NCBI GenBank assembly: GCA_023665825.1
Contig: JAMPDE010000002.1
Span: forward strand, 599,256 to 663,255
Origin: Alistipes senegalensis
GTDB lineage: Bacteria; Bacteroidota; Bacteroidia; Bacteroidales; Rikenellaceae
Length of the DNA: 64,000 nt
Direction of reading: 5' to 3'
The first letter of the stretch is position 1, and the number at the start of each line of letters is the position of its first letter. The notes under the pieces are model-generated. The model saw only the letters and a program-made list of their open reading frames with translations, ran no database searches and was not told the DNA's origin. The position numbers and the translations under genes were made by a program. Shown here one piece after another: positions 42,701 to 52,799 of the stretch.

Positions 42701-44305
42701 CAACCGCGCCAAATCCGCCCGGTGCAGTGCCAGCGAGAAGTCGTAACGGGGAATCGCGTCGTTGAAATCGACCAAGCCGGCGAAATCGAAATCGAGGTTG
42801 GGGTCGCGGGCCGTGATCCGACCGTCGAAGCGCTTGTTGTACAGACGGCCGTCGAGCCGCAAAGTATCGTAAGTATACCCCTTGAAATTCAACCGTACGA
42901 CCTCGCCGTCGACCTGCGCATCGGCATATCCGCGTCCGAGCACGCCGTCGATACGGGCCGAAAGCGACGCTTCGCCGAACAGATCCGGGCGGCCAAGCAA
43001 TTGGCCCAACCGAAGATTGCGGGTCGCGACGTTTCCGTCGATACTGCGCCGCGCTCGTTCGAGCGGTTGCAGCGCGAGGTCGAGATTCATCCCGCCGACC
43101 TCCGTCGCAGCGCCGACGTTCGTTCGAAAGAGCGAAGGGGTACCCTCGAAACGGGCAACCAGATTCACGGTACCCGCATTATGGAGCAGTTCGATGAGTT
43201 TCGGCGACAACGGATTGTGCGCGAACGCCCCGATCAACGCCTGCACATCCGACGAAACGGTGCTCAACCGCGAAACCTGCGCATCGAAATGCGTCTGCTT
43301 GAAATCGGGCAGTCCCTGCGCCGAAACATCGGCCGCAAGGTAGGTATGCTCCCCCATGTGCAAACTGCGGATTTCGGTATCGAAATCGGCGACCGTACCG
43401 GAAAAATCCAGATCGACCTCTTTCAAAGTCAAGGATTTGCCGTACAATCCGGGCGAAAAATAGGCCGCATCGTCCGTCGCGAGTTCCGAATGCCGCAACG
43501 TGCCTTCGATCCGCACCCGGTGGACGAAATCCTTGTAATCGGCCCAAGAATCGCCCCGCAACGTAATACGGGGCAACGAAATGCGGGATTCGTCCGTTTC
43601 TATTTTCGCGTCCGTGAAATCGAGCAGCCCGTTATCCAGCCGGAAGATACCCGAAAGCCGGTTCAAGACGAAACCGCTGCGCTCCCGACCGCTGAATGCA
43701 CGGATATCCGTTTCGATGACCGAACCGTTCAACTCGAAGCGTTCGATTTCGGCGGCGATGCCGGAGAGGTGCATGTGGCCGAAGTCAATGCCGTACGGCG
43801 GATTGCGGTGCCGCTGTCGTTCCAGACAAAGTTCCATATTCCCGACCGAAGCAGAACCGATCATCAACCGGAAAGGCTTTTTCTTCTTACGGTCGGGATC
43901 GGAAAGGCGGCTGACTACCTGCTTGATGTTCATTTCCCCTTCGGGCGTTTCGCGCAAAAACAATTTGACGTCGTCCAATTCGCCATAGCTCAACCGCACA
44001 CCCTTTCCGCCCAGTCCGAACCGCGTGACGAACGCTTCGACACGGCCGGCATACAGCAGAGTATCGCGCTGATAATCTTCGACATAAAACCCATTGATGC
44101 GAATTTTTCCGGGAAAGACTATGGTGATTCGATCCACAGCGACCGTCGTCTCCAACTTGTCGGAAACAACCCGCACGACCCGCTGCACGGCGAAGTTCTG
44201 CACGGCCGGAATCTGCAAGGCCGCAGCGATCACGACGAGCAGAATCACGAGCGACAAAAACGTCGTCGCAACCACCTTTCCCAATATTTTTATACCTTTG
44301 CGCAT
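39743..44305 (-). CDS. tamB: Translocation and assembly module TamB
   Basis: A giant 1520-residue envelope protein with one N-terminal membrane helix (VVATTFLSLVILLVVIAAAL) and a very long beta-rich periplasmic body made of repeated short strands, as in the bridge-like TamB/AsmA proteins that help move lipids or outer-membrane proteins. The C-terminal DUF490/TamB domain is visible near GSTIQWTGSPVNAMLNIDA and in NTGLEFLTNQLSNLL. The last 60 residues are strongly basic (RRAAKKAERLKAKEEE). No TamA homologue is in the window. It is transcribed divergently from tsaD. Confidence 0.9.
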   Translation of the reverse strand: MRKGIKILGKVVATTFLSLVILLVVIAAALQIPAVQNFAVQRVVRVVSDKLETTVAVDRITIVFPGKIRINGFYVEDYQRDTLLYAGRVEAFVTRFGLGGKGVRLSYGELDDVKLFLRETPEGEMNIKQVVSRLSDPDRKKKKPFRLMIGSASVGNMELCLERQRHRNPPYGIDFGHMHLSGIAAEIERFELNGSVIETDIRAFSGRERSGFVLNRLSGIFRLDNGLLDFTDAKIETDESRISLPRITLRGDSWADYKDFVHRVRIEGTLRHSELATDDAAYFSPGLYGKSLTLKEVDLDFSGTVADFDTEIRSLHMGEHTYLAADVSAQGLPDFKQTHFDAQVSRLSTVSSDVQALIGAFAHNPLSPKLIELLHNAGTVNLVARFEGTPSLFRTNVGAATEVGGMNLDLALQPLERARRSIDGNVATRNLRLGQLLGRPDLFGEASLSARIDGVLGRGYADAQVDGEVVRLNFKGYTYDTLRLDGRLYNKRFDGRITARDPNLDFDFAGLVDFNDAIPRYDFSLALHRADLARLHVNPRDSVSRLSARMVARASGRSLDDLNGSVWVTDGVYRYNDRTLKVDTVLLRGKNSANSKFVEMRSDFADVTFRSRTSYREVFAYLRQSAEKYLPQLNRNTDARATVASERPAADNYSQLKVDIRDFNPIADAVSPGLQIAEGSSLNLTFNPSNDRLSLRAVSDYIERRDLLAIRLNVNARNTNDSLVVSADAENFYAAGLHLPGLHVSGGAKEGRVELSTGFADTMRRFSGLFGVRAEVSDPQESPNGQVLDVRILPSRIVRGDVTWRILARGIRIDTAQVVIDRFRVMSNGQDLLLDGVASRNPSDSLTLRLSNFDLAPFSQIAGRMGYGIEGRSNGEATMKAVLGGGEISADIRLDSLSVNGLAGPPLQLTSRWDLARNRAGLFATNRITRDTLVRGFYAPNRRRYYAHMQVDSLDLGLLEPVLTGTVSDVKGTAAVDVKLLGERRNAELTGSIRVSQLRSTVDFTQVTYTIPEAELSVNNNRFSCSNVPFFDPEHNRGTLDLKLDLQHLSNIAYDVRVRPDAMLVLDTSEQDNDAFYGKVYATGNARISGDKGKVAMRITAATDDHSSFFLPMSSKSNISNADFVVFEKPQLEDTTDLLVLKRQQFEKRRMRRAGTTSQMDISMTLDVRPNVELELSVSGNVIRARGTGTLSMQINPKSNVFEMYGDYTIDDGSFHFSLQNILNRKFDIDPGSTIQWTGSPVNAMLNIDAIYKLKASLQPLLGTTSDRTAGDRSVNVECLIHLGERLTDPTVTFDVRVPATDPETQAIIANALNAPETVDMQFLYLLLFKSFMAENSAVSQNIGASVSYNTGLEFLTNQLSNLLSADDYSIVIRYRPKSELTGDEVDFGLSKGLINNRLFVELEGNYLIDNKQQMVNRSMSNFMGEAYITYLIDRAGTLKLKAFTQTIDRFDENQGLQETGLGIYFKEDFDNFRDFRQRVRERFTNKKRQARRAAKKAERLKAKEEEMISATGEVDSGQE

Positions 44306-44325
44306 CGGGTCTTCGCACTATCTTG

Positions 44326-44333
44326 CAAAGATA
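44326..44333 (-). promoter_or_regulatory. tamB promoter -7 element
   Basis: TATCTTTG on the minus strand, 20 bases before the tamB start codon. A TACCTTTG on the plus strand at 44293-44300 could serve tsaD. Confidence 0.6.
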
Positions 44334-44443
44334 GCGTTTTTTGGAGGACAACCCTGCAAAAAGCAGGAAATAATTTCGCCATCCAGACGGTGCGAAAACG
44401 TCGGCGAGCGAAAAGAAACGAACGGAACAGAAAAAAGCGGAAA

Positions 44444-45469
44444 ATGAATATCACCATTTTAGGAATCGAATCGTCGTGCGACGACACATCGGCGGCCGTG
44501 CTGCGCGACAACACGCTGCTAGCGAACGTCATTGCCTCGCAAAGCGTGCATATCAAGTACGGCGGCGTCATCCCCGAACTGGCCTCGCGCGCCCACCAGC
44601 AGAACATCGTTCCGGTGGTCGACACGGCCCTGAAAGAAGCCGGTATCGGTGCGGACGAAATCGACGCCATCGCTTTCACGCGCGGGCCGGGACTGGTCGG
44701 GTCGCTGCTGGTCGGCGTGTCGTTCGCCAAAGGGCTCTCCATCGCCCGCAACATCCCGCTGGTCGAGGTCAACCACTTGCAGGGGCACATCCTTTCGCAC
44801 TTCATCGACCTGCCCGACCGGCAACTGCCCCACCCCGATTTTCCGTTCCTCTGCCTGCTGGTGAGCGGCGGGCACTCACAAATCGTGCGGATGAATTCGC
44901 CGCTGGAAATGGAGATTCTCGGCACGACCATCGACGATGCGGCAGGCGAAGCGTTCGACAAATGCGCCAAAGTCATGGGGCTGCCCTATCCGGGCGGGCC
45001 GGTCATCGACAAACTGGCGAAAGAGGGCGATCCCGAAGCATTCCGCTTCGCCCGACCCCATGTCGAGGGATACGACTATTCGTTTTCGGGGCTCAAAACT
45101 TCGTTCCTCTATACGCTGCGCGACGCCGTAGCCCAAGACCCCGATTTCATCGAGAAGCACAAGGCGGATTTGTGCGCGTCGCTGCAAGCGACCGTCGTCC
45201 GTATCCTATTGGATAAGTTGATGCGGGCATCGAAAGATACGGGTATTCGCGACATCGCCATTGCCGGAGGTGTATCGGCCAACTCGGGACTGCGCGACGG
45301 CATCGTGGCCGAAGGACTGAAACGCGGCTGGCGCACGTTTTTGCCCGAATTCAGATTCACGACCGACAACGCCGCGATGATTGCGATGGCCGGGTATTAC
45401 CGCTACCGCAACGGCGAATTTTCGTCGCTCGACGTTTCGCCCGTAGCGCGGCTCGAAGAGTTGCGATAA
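44444..45469 (+). CDS. tsaD: tRNA t6A threonylcarbamoyltransferase TsaD
   Basis: Transfers the threonylcarbamoyl group to A37 of tRNAs. The 341-residue ASKHA-fold protein has the start ILGIESSCDDTSAAV, the metal-binding HLQGHILSH motif, LLVSGGHSQI, a GEAFDKCAKVMGLPYPGGP segment and the C-terminal TDNAAMIAMAGYYRY. ATG 44444 is used; the frame is open far upstream but only as the antisense of tamB. The TsaC-family gene for the preceding step is at 34428. Confidence 0.95.
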   Translation: MNITILGIESSCDDTSAAVLRDNTLLANVIASQSVHIKYGGVIPELASRAHQQNIVPVVDTALKEAGIGADEIDAIAFTRGPGLVGSLLVGVSFAKGLSIARNIPLVEVNHLQGHILSHFIDLPDRQLPHPDFPFLCLLVSGGHSQIVRMNSPLEMEILGTTIDDAAGEAFDKCAKVMGLPYPGGPVIDKLAKEGDPEAFRFARPHVEGYDYSFSGLKTSFLYTLRDAVAQDPDFIEKHKADLCASLQATVVRILLDKLMRASKDTGIRDIAIAGGVSANSGLRDGIVAEGLKRGWRTFLPEFRFTTDNAAMIAMAGYYRYRNGEFSSLDVSPVARLEELR

Positions 45470-45551
45470 ATTTTGGAAGAGGAGGAATAACCGAGACCTT
45501 CCCCGACGATGCGTAGCGGACGGATGCGGTGTATCCCGTCCGAAACCCGAC

Positions 45552-45584
45552 AAAAAGGGGCCGCCCAACAAGGCGACCCTTTTG
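45552..45584. terminator. Terminator between tsaD and lon
   Basis: AAAAAGGGGCCGCC and GGCGACCCTTTT pair imperfectly around CAACAA, with A- and T-runs at the edges. It lies between two convergent genes and could serve both. Confidence 0.7.
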
Positions 45585-45585
45585 G

Positions 45586-48015
45586 TTACTGCAACGCCAG
45601 CTGCAACACCTCGTCGTTCGTGCGGACGTAATGGAATGTCAGCCCGTCGATGTATTCCGACTTGATTTCGGCGATATCCTTGCGGTTCTCCTCCGAGAGA
45701 ATCAACTCCTTGATACCGGCCCGTTTCGCGGCCAAAATCTTCTCTTTCACCCCTCCGACCGGCGTTACGCGTCCGCGCAGGGTAGTTTCGCCCGTCATGG
45801 CGATGCGGTCGCGCACCTTGCGGCCCGTGTAGGTCGACACGATCGAGGTGACCATCGTGATGCCCGCCGACGGCCCGTCTTTCGGAATCGCCCCTTCGGG
45901 AACGTGGATGTTGATGTCGTTCTTCTCGAATATCGCAGGGTCGATGCCCAGTTCCTTGCAGTGGGCCATGACCCATTCGTGCGCGATGGTCGCCGATTCC
46001 TTCATCACGTCGCCCAGATTACCCGTCAGACTGATGCGGCCCTTGCCGGGCGTAAGGCACGACTCGATATAGAGAATATCGCCGCCGACCTCCGTCCATG
46101 CCAAACCCGTCACGACGCCCGTCATGCCGCCCACCTCGTACTCCTCTTTGAGGAATTTAGGTACGCCGAGCACCTTCTCCATGTCCTGCATCGTGAATTC
46201 AGGCGCGTATTCTTCGTCGAAAGCGATCTGCTTGGCACGGGCACGGGCGATTTTGGCCAACAACTTGTCCAACGACCGGACGCCCGCTTCACGCGTGTAA
46301 CCGGAAATAATCGCTTCGACCACTTCGGAAGTCAACGTCAGCTGCTCCGGCCGAATGCCATGCGCCTCGCGCTGTTTTGGCAGCAGGTGCTCCAACGCGA
46401 TGCTGACCTTTTCTTCCAGCAAGTATCCGGCAATGTTGATCATCTCCATGCGGTCGCGCAAAGCCGGAGCGATGTTCGCCACGTTGTTGGCCGTCGCGAT
46501 GAACAACACTTTCGAGAGGTCGTATTCCATGTCGATGTAGTTGTCATGGAACGTCGTGTTCTGTTCGGGGTCGAGCACCTCCAACAGCGCGCTCGACGGG
46601 TCGCCGTGCGTCGAAACCGTCACCTTGTCCACCTCGTCGAGGATGATGACCGGATTGGACGAACCGCACCGTTTTATGGTCTGGATGATGCGGCCCGGCA
46701 TGGCCCCGATGTAGGTGCGGCGATGGCCGCGAATCTCCGATTCGTCGTGCAGACCGCCCAACGAAATGCGGCCAAACTTGCGCCCCAAAGCCGTTGCGAC
46801 CGATTTGCCGAGCGAGGTTTTGCCGACTCCCGGAGGGCCGTACAAGCAGAGAATCGGCGATTTCAGGTCGCCTTTCAACTTGATGACAGCCAAATGCTCC
46901 AAGATGCGCTCTTTCACTTCGTCCAACCCGAAATGGTCGCGGTCGAGCTGCTCGCGGGCGCACTTCAAATCGAGGTTGTCGGTCGTTACATCGTTCCAAG
47001 GGAGTTCCAGCAGCAACTGCAAGTAGGTCATCTGCACCGAATACTCGGCGACGGCCGGATTGAGCCGTTCGACCTTCTGCAACTCCTTCTCGAAAGTCTC
47101 GCCGACCTCTTTGGGCCAATTCTTTTTGGCTGCCGCCTCGCGCAGTTTTTCGATGTCGGCATCGTCGCCGTCGCCCAATTCGTCCTGAATGGTGCGCATC
47201 TGCTGTTGCAAGTAGTAATCGCGCTGCTGTTTGTCGATTTCCTGCTTCACCTTCTCCTGTATCTCGCCTTTCAGCTCGGCGAGCTGCTGCTCGCGGATGA
47301 GTATTTCAAGCAACTTGCGCGAACGGGCCAGCAGTCCGGGCGCTTCCAGCAAGGCCTGCCGGTCTTCGTCGGAAAGTTCCAGATTGGTGCAGATGAAGTT
47401 GACGATGCCGCGCTTGGAGTCGATATTCTTGATAGCGAACGCCGCCTCTTTGGGCATCGACGGCGAAACGTTGATGATGCTCAACGCCACGTCGCGGATG
47501 GAATCCACCAATGCCTCGAACTCGATATTCTTCACATCGGGAATCGTATCGCGCAACGCCGTGACACGCGCCTTGAAATAGGGCTCCGTCGCAACGTACT
47601 CGTCGATCTGGATTTTTTCCAGTCCGTTGAGAATGACGGTCAGATTGCCGTTGGGCATCTCCAAAATCTTGATGATGCGGGCGGCCGTTCCGACCTTGTA
47701 CATATCGTCGGGCGACGGGTCTTCGACGTCGCTCTCGCGCTGAAGCACGGCCCCGAGAATCCCCCCTTCGGCATTGACAGCCCGCACGAGCGAAATGCTC
47801 TTGTCGCGGCCCACCGTAATGGGCGTAATGGCACCCGGAAAAAGCACCGACGAGCGGAGCGTCAGAATCGGAATCACTTCCGGCACATCGACCTCCTCGA
47901 CCGTATCGTCGTCGCCCGAAATGATGGGAATCACGCGATGCTTTCCGTCGGACATTTCGGGAAAGTTGTTCTCATCGACCGTGGCGATCTCGATTTTATT
48001 TTTTTTCTTATCCAT
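45586..48015 (-). CDS. lon: ATP-dependent protease Lon
   Basis: An 809-residue cytoplasmic protease. The N-terminal LAN domain starts near IPILTLRSSVLFPG, the AAA+ module has Walker A GPPGVGKTSLGKS and Walker B VIILDEVDKV, and the C-terminal protease domain has PKDGPSAGITM with the catalytic Ser and a Lys in ILAAKRAGIKELI. Length is normal. The first 30 residues (MDKKKNKIEIATVDENNFPE) are a short acidic extension. It is a heat- and damage-related protein quality enzyme. Confidence 0.96.
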   Translation of the reverse strand: MDKKKNKIEIATVDENNFPEMSDGKHRVIPIISGDDDTVEEVDVPEVIPILTLRSSVLFPGAITPITVGRDKSISLVRAVNAEGGILGAVLQRESDVEDPSPDDMYKVGTAARIIKILEMPNGNLTVILNGLEKIQIDEYVATEPYFKARVTALRDTIPDVKNIEFEALVDSIRDVALSIINVSPSMPKEAAFAIKNIDSKRGIVNFICTNLELSDEDRQALLEAPGLLARSRKLLEILIREQQLAELKGEIQEKVKQEIDKQQRDYYLQQQMRTIQDELGDGDDADIEKLREAAAKKNWPKEVGETFEKELQKVERLNPAVAEYSVQMTYLQLLLELPWNDVTTDNLDLKCAREQLDRDHFGLDEVKERILEHLAVIKLKGDLKSPILCLYGPPGVGKTSLGKSVATALGRKFGRISLGGLHDESEIRGHRRTYIGAMPGRIIQTIKRCGSSNPVIILDEVDKVTVSTHGDPSSALLEVLDPEQNTTFHDNYIDMEYDLSKVLFIATANNVANIAPALRDRMEMINIAGYLLEEKVSIALEHLLPKQREAHGIRPEQLTLTSEVVEAIISGYTREAGVRSLDKLLAKIARARAKQIAFDEEYAPEFTMQDMEKVLGVPKFLKEEYEVGGMTGVVTGLAWTEVGGDILYIESCLTPGKGRISLTGNLGDVMKESATIAHEWVMAHCKELGIDPAIFEKNDINIHVPEGAIPKDGPSAGITMVTSIVSTYTGRKVRDRIAMTGETTLRGRVTPVGGVKEKILAAKRAGIKELILSEENRKDIAEIKSEYIDGLTFHYVRTNDEVLQLALQ

Positions 48016-48090
48016 GCTCGCATTACGAAATTGATTTGCAAAGGTAACGATTTTTCAGCTATTTTTATTTCATCTTTGACAGATTGTTAA

Positions 48091-48098
48091 TAACTTTG
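48091..48098 (+). promoter_or_regulatory. valS promoter -7 element
   Basis: TAACTTTG fits TAnnTTTG and lies 32 bases before the valS ATG, in the divergent gap with lon. Confidence 0.55.
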
Positions 48099-48130
48099 CC
48101 GGTCGAACCAATCAATTCAAACCGAATACC

Positions 48131-50758
48131 ATGCAAATCGCAGACAAATACGTCCCCGCGCAAATCGAAGGGAAGTGGTACGAGTATTGGACCGAACACC
48201 GGATTTTCCATTCGGAACCCGATGAACGTCAGCCTTATACGATCGTCATTCCGCCGCCCAACGTCACGGGCATGCTGCACATGGGGCACATGCTCAACAA
48301 CACGTTGCAGGACGTATTGGTGCGTCGTGCGCGCATGTCGGGCCGCAACGCCTGCTGGGTGCCGGGCATGGACCACGCCTCCATCGCGACGGAAGCCAAA
48401 GTTGTCGCCATGCTCCACGAGCAGGGCATCGAGAAATCGTCGCTCTCGCGCGAAGAGTTCCTGCGCCACGCATGGGAGTGGAAAGAGAAATACGGCGGCG
48501 TCATCCTCAAACAGCTGCGCAAACTGGGTGCTTCGTGCGACTGGGAGCGCACCTGCTTCACGATGGACGAAGCCCGCACGGAGAGCGTCCTGCGCGTGTT
48601 CTGCGACCTCTACGAAAAGGGTAAAATCTATCGCGGCGTCCGCATGGTGAACTGGGATCCGGCGGCGAAAACGGCCCTCTCGGACGAAGAGGTCGTATTC
48701 AAGGAGTCGCACGGCAAACTCTACTACCTGCGCTACAAAGTCGAAGGCACGGAACGCTGCATCATCGTGGCGACGACCCGCCCCGAAACCATTCTGGGCG
48801 ATACCGCCTTGTGTGTCAACCCCAATGACGAACGCTACAAAGACCTGCCCGTCGATGCGCGGGTCATCGTGCCGCTGGTAGGCCGTTCGATTCCGGTTAT
48901 CCGCGACGAATACGTCGACATCGAATTCGGTACCGGCGCACTGAAAGTGACGCCCGCCCACGACGTCAACGACTACATGCTGGGCGAAAAATACGGCTTG
49001 GAAACCATCGACATCTTCAACGACGACGGCACGATCAACGACAAGGTGGGCCTATACGCGGGCATGGACCGTTTCGACCTGCGCAAACGCATCGAAAAAG
49101 ACTTGGACGAAGCCGGACTGCTCGAAAAGACCGAAGACTACACCAACAACGTAGGCTATTCGGAGCGCACGGGCGTCGCCATCGAACCGAAGCTCTCGAT
49201 GCAATGGTTCCTGTCGATGAAAGAGCTGGCCGAACCGGCGACGAAAGCGGTCATGGAGGACAGCATCCGTTTCGTACCCGAAAAGTACAAGAACACCTAC
49301 CGCCACTGGATGGAGAACATCAAGGACTGGTGCATCTCTCGCCAGCTGTGGTGGGGGCAGCGCATACCGGCCTACTACCTGCCGAAAGGAGGTTTCGTCG
49401 TGGCACCGACGGCCGATGAAGCGTTGGAAAAAGCCCGCGCGAAGAGCGGCGACGCATCGCTGCAAATCGGCGATTTGCGGCAGGACGAAGATGTACTGGA
49501 CACGTGGTTCTCGTCTTGGCTGTGGCCCATCTCGGTGTTCGACGGCATCCGCAATCCGAACAACCCGGAGGTCAGCTACTACTACCCCACCGACGACTTG
49601 GTGACGGGCCCCGACATCATCTTCTTCTGGGTGGCACGCATGATTATGGCCGGATACGAATACCGCCACGAAAAACCGTTCGGGAACGTCTATTTCACGG
49701 GCATCGTCCGCGACAAAATCGGCCGCAAGATGTCGAAACAGCTCGGCAACTCGCCCGACCCGCTCGACCTGATCGAAAAATACGGTGCCGACGGCGTGCG
49801 CATCGCCATGCTGATGTCCTCGTCAGCCGGCAACGACGTGATGTTCGACGAAGCACTGTGCGAACAGGGCCGCAATTTCGGCAATAAGATATGGAACGCC
49901 TACCGACTGGTCAACGGCTGGACGGTGGACAACGCCGCCACGCCGAGCGAGAACAACCGGCTGGCGGTCGAATGGTTCGAGCAGGCACTCGGACGTGCGT
50001 TGCGCGAAGTAGAGGAGGATTTCAAGGCCTACCGCATTTCGGAGGCCTGCATGACCGTCTACAAACTGTTCTGGGACGAGTTCAGCGGGCTCTACTTGGA
50101 GATGGTGAAACCGGCCTACGGACAGCCCATCGACGGCCGCACGTTCGACGCGACGCGCGACTTCTTCGACCGGCTGATGCGCATGCTGCATCCGTTCATG
50201 CCGTTCGTCACCGAAGAAATCTGGCAAGACCTCGCGCCGCGAGCAGCAGGCGAATCCATCTGCGTAGCCCCCATGCCGGTCGCCGCACCGGAAGATGCAC
50301 GTGTGCTGGCGCGTTTCGAGCTGGCCCACGAGGTGATTTCGGCCGTGCGCAACATCCGCAACCAAAAAGGACTGGCGCAGAAAGAGCTGCTGACGTTGCA
50401 GGTAATCGCCGACACCAACTACCCCGAAGAATACGCACCGACGATGCGGAAAATGGCCAACTTGGCGGAAATCGAAACCGTTACGGAAAAAGACCCGGCA
50501 GCGGCAGCGTTCCTCGTCAAGACGACACAGTATTTCGTGCCGATGGGCGGAAAAATCGATGCGGAGGCCGAACGGAAGAAACTCACGGACGACCTGACCT
50601 ATTACGAAGGGTTCCTCGCCAGTGTGCTGAAAAAGTTGTCGAACGAACGGTTCGTGCAATCGGCCCCCGAAAAGGTCGTTGCCAACGAACGGGCGAAGCA
50701 GGCCGATGCCGAAGCGAAAATCGCCGCGCTGAAAGCCCAACTCGAAGCCCTGCGATAA
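48131..50758 (+). CDS. valS: Valine--tRNA ligase
   Basis: An 875-residue class I aminoacyl-tRNA synthetase charging tRNA-Val. The HIGH-type motif is HMGH (50-53, in [15 protein letters not shown]), the KMSKQ loop lies at 533-537 in [14 protein letters not shown], and the editing domain has [13 protein letters not shown]. The C-terminal coiled-coil arm that contacts tRNA is seen in the last 65 residues ([15 protein letters not shown]). Complete and normal in length. Confidence 0.97.
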   Translation: MQIADKYVPAQIEGKWYEYWTEHRIFHSEPDERQPYTIVIPPPNVTGMLHMGHMLNNTLQDVLVRRARMSGRNACWVPGMDHASIATEAKVVAMLHEQGIEKSSLSREEFLRHAWEWKEKYGGVILKQLRKLGASCDWERTCFTMDEARTESVLRVFCDLYEKGKIYRGVRMVNWDPAAKTALSDEEVVFKESHGKLYYLRYKVEGTERCIIVATTRPETILGDTALCVNPNDERYKDLPVDARVIVPLVGRSIPVIRDEYVDIEFGTGALKVTPAHDVNDYMLGEKYGLETIDIFNDDGTINDKVGLYAGMDRFDLRKRIEKDLDEAGLLEKTEDYTNNVGYSERTGVAIEPKLSMQWFLSMKELAEPATKAVMEDSIRFVPEKYKNTYRHWMENIKDWCISRQLWWGQRIPAYYLPKGGFVVAPTADEALEKARAKSGDASLQIGDLRQDEDVLDTWFSSWLWPISVFDGIRNPNNPEVSYYYPTDDLVTGPDIIFFWVARMIMAGYEYRHEKPFGNVYFTGIVRDKIGRKMSKQLGNSPDPLDLIEKYGADGVRIAMLMSSSAGNDVMFDEALCEQGRNFGNKIWNAYRLVNGWTVDNAATPSENNRLAVEWFEQALGRALREVEEDFKAYRISEACMTVYKLFWDEFSGLYLEMVKPAYGQPIDGRTFDATRDFFDRLMRMLHPFMPFVTEEIWQDLAPRAAGESICVAPMPVAAPEDARVLARFELAHEVISAVRNIRNQKGLAQKELLTLQVIADTNYPEEYAPTMRKMANLAEIETVTEKDPAAAAFLVKTTQYFVPMGGKIDAEAERKKLTDDLTYYEGFLASVLKKLSNERFVQSAPEKVVANERAKQADAEAKIAALKAQLEALR

Positions 50759-50759
50759 G

Positions 50760-51698
50760 GTGAAACGGGCATTCATGGGGAGGATAGCACTGTTAGTCGT
50801 CCTGCTGCTTTGCGGAACGACTGCAACGGCTGGATTCGGACGTCCCGAAACGCTCGTTCCACCGGCAGATTCAGAAGATACCATCGCGTGGGAACACTAT
50901 TTCGCAGCATGGGAAGCCGCCGATGCAACCGATGCGCAACTGTGGATCGACCGGTTCAACCACTACTTCAACCGCTCGCGAAACGCTATTCTGATTTTAG
51001 ACGACCAAACGACGGCGAACGACGGTGAAACGTTGATTCTGTCCGATTCGACGGGCACTGCGGTAGGGCGCATCGCACAGCAAACAACCTACGATGCACC
51101 GCTGTTCGGACGAGCCCTCGAAGCGATCGACTGCGGTATCGCCTGCCACCCCGACCGGCTCGATATGCGGTTGGGACGTGCGGCAGCCTGCCGCTATGCC
51201 GAACAGTGGGAAGCATTGGCCACAACGCTCTGCCGATTGCTTGACCGAGCCGAACAAAACGAGGGCGCTTGGCTCGCTCCCGACGGTTCGCCGCAACCGA
51301 TCGCTCCGGCGACACTCATTGCCGACTGGTTGCAAAGTTACGTCAGTTCGCTCCTCGATGCGTCGACCTCCGACCCTCGCAATGCGGCCGATATAGCACT
51401 TGAACGGATAGTCGTCCGCGAAACGGAATACTGCCCGACGAGCGCCGTCGCCTGCAACAACCGAGCGGTATGGCTCTCCTATACCGGAGACCTCGACCAA
51501 ACACTTCACTGGCTCATCCGCGCTTCGCAGGCCGCCCCCGACGATGCACTGATCGTCTACAACATCGGTTATCTCTACGCCATGCACGATAAACGCGAAG
51601 AAGCCCGCCGCTGGTGGTCGAAACTGCTCGATTCATCCGACGAATACTACCGGAATGCTGCGGCCGAATCGCTCCGGCTACTCGATGCCGAACAATGA
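50760..51698 (+). CDS. Exported tetratricopeptide-like protein
   Basis: A 312-residue protein with a signal peptide (RIALLVVLLLCGTTATAG). The rest is helical with TPR-like pairs, clearest at AVACNNRAVWLSYTGDLDQTLHWLIRASQAAPDDALIVYNIGYLYAMHDKREEA across the last third. The start is GTG 50760 one base after the valS stop, with ATG 50775 (MGRIALLVV) an equally good choice. TPR proteins of this kind act as periplasmic scaffolds; nothing more specific is visible. Confidence 0.7.
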   Translation: MKRAFMGRIALLVVLLLCGTTATAGFGRPETLVPPADSEDTIAWEHYFAAWEAADATDAQLWIDRFNHYFNRSRNAILILDDQTTANDGETLILSDSTGTAVGRIAQQTTYDAPLFGRALEAIDCGIACHPDRLDMRLGRAAACRYAEQWEALATTLCRLLDRAEQNEGAWLAPDGSPQPIAPATLIADWLQSYVSSLLDASTSDPRNAADIALERIVVRETEYCPTSAVACNNRAVWLSYTGDLDQTLHWLIRASQAAPDDALIVYNIGYLYAMHDKREEARRWWSKLLDSSDEYYRNAAAESLRLLDAEQ

Positions 51699-51758
51699 GA
51701 TAGATACAGCAACCCCTCCCCTACGGCTCACGTTATACTTAATTTTCCGTTCAACAGC

Positions 51759-52220
51759 ATGCCCGCAATCACCATCTACACCGACGGTTCGGCACTCGGC
51801 AATCCGGGTCCGGGCGGCTATGGCATCGTACTGCTTTCGGGGCCGCATCGCAAAGAGCTGTCGCAAGGCTACCGGTTGACGACCAACAACCGAATGGAAC
51901 TGCTGGCAGTCTGCGTCGCGCTCGAAACGCTGCGGTTCGAGGGGTCGGACGTTACGGTCTATTCCGATTCGCGCTACGTAGTCGACGCCGTGATGAAAGG
52001 CTGGGTTTTCGGCTGGGAGAAGAAACGCTACATGAACCGCAAGAATCCCGACCTCTGGAAACGTTTTCTGCGGACCTATCGCAAGCATCATGTCCGGTTC
52101 GTATGGGTCAAAGGGCATGCTACTACGGTAGAAAACAACCGCTGCGATGAACTGGCGGTCGCGGCGGCCAACGACACCCCCAATCTGCGGGAGGACACCG
52201 GCTACCGTCCCGAAGAATAG
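51759..52220 (+). CDS. rnhA: Ribonuclease HI
   Basis: A 153-residue enzyme that cuts the RNA strand of RNA-DNA hybrids, removing primers and R-loops. The four acidic active-site residues are present: Asp9 (IYTDGS), Glu47 (NNRMELLA), Asp70 (VYSDSRYV) and Asp130 (NNRCDELA), along with the basic protrusion (WEKKRYMNRKN). Confidence 0.95.
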   Translation: MPAITIYTDGSALGNPGPGGYGIVLLSGPHRKELSQGYRLTTNNRMELLAVCVALETLRFEGSDVTVYSDSRYVVDAVMKGWVFGWEKKRYMNRKNPDLWKRFLRTYRKHHVRFVWVKGHATTVENNRCDELAVAAANDTPNLREDTGYRPEE

Positions 52221-52286
52221 ACGGGCACGAGCTGCAAACAATCCCAAAGAAAACGGGAGATCACAAAGAAAAGGAGCCCAAAATGG

Positions 52287-52799
52287 CTATTCGGCCGCCG
52301 AGTGCCGGAACGAATAGTATTTAGCCACCAAGTAGCTGTAAACGACCGTGATGCCGGTCGTCAGCACTTTCGACGGCGTAGGCCAGATACCGCACACCTC
52401 CACGAAGAATTTCAATCCGCTGTAAGTCAATGCGATGGAACCCGCTACCGAAACGACGTAGCGTCCCAGTTGCGTTGGCGTCCGCAAAGGCGAAAACCGA
52501 AAGACGACCATGCGGTTCAGCCAAAATCCGACGAAAAACGTAATGGGGAAAACCACTCCCAACGCGGCGATATGCGGCGAGAGCACCACGAATCCCAAAT
52601 CGAAATAACGGTGCGCAACCACGTAATTGTAAATCAGGAAATAGCACAGCGGGTCGAGCACCAGATAATTCAATCCGCCGCAGACGGCGTACCGGAAAGT
52701 CTGAAGCGGCAAAAACGCCCTGACCGGCCGGATGTAGAAGCGGTCGATCAAGGCGATTATTGCATCGGCAAGGCGCATCAACGGGCGGAATAGACCCAA
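52287..52799 (-). CDS. GtrA family membrane protein
   Basis: A 170-residue protein with four membrane helices and the GtrA pattern (FRYAVCGGLNYLVLDPLCYFLIYN, then FVGFWLNRMVVFRF). GtrA proteins are thought to flip lipid-linked sugars or assist in polysaccharide modification. The gene overlaps the SPOR protein gene upstream by 22 bases. A GtrB-like glycosyltransferase is in the window at 32854 but not beside it. Confidence 0.85.
   Translation of the reverse strand: MGLFRPLMRLADAIIALIDRFYIRPVRAFLPLQTFRYAVCGGLNYLVLDPLCYFLIYNYVVAHRYFDLGFVVLSPHIAALGVVFPITFFVGFWLNRMVVFRFSPLRTPTQLGRYVVSVAGSIALTYSGLKFFVEVCGIWPTPSKVLTTGITVVYSYLVAKYYSFRHSAAE

Noticed and set aside
42698..44443. Upstream extension of the tsaD frame
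   Set aside because: This part is the reverse complement of tamB. The TsaD fold begins exactly at ATG 44444.
45529..48090. An 853-codon frame antisense to lon, with similar frames antisense to typA and tamB
   Set aside because: They mirror well-identified genes and have the Arg/His-rich composition of antisense frames in GC-rich DNA.
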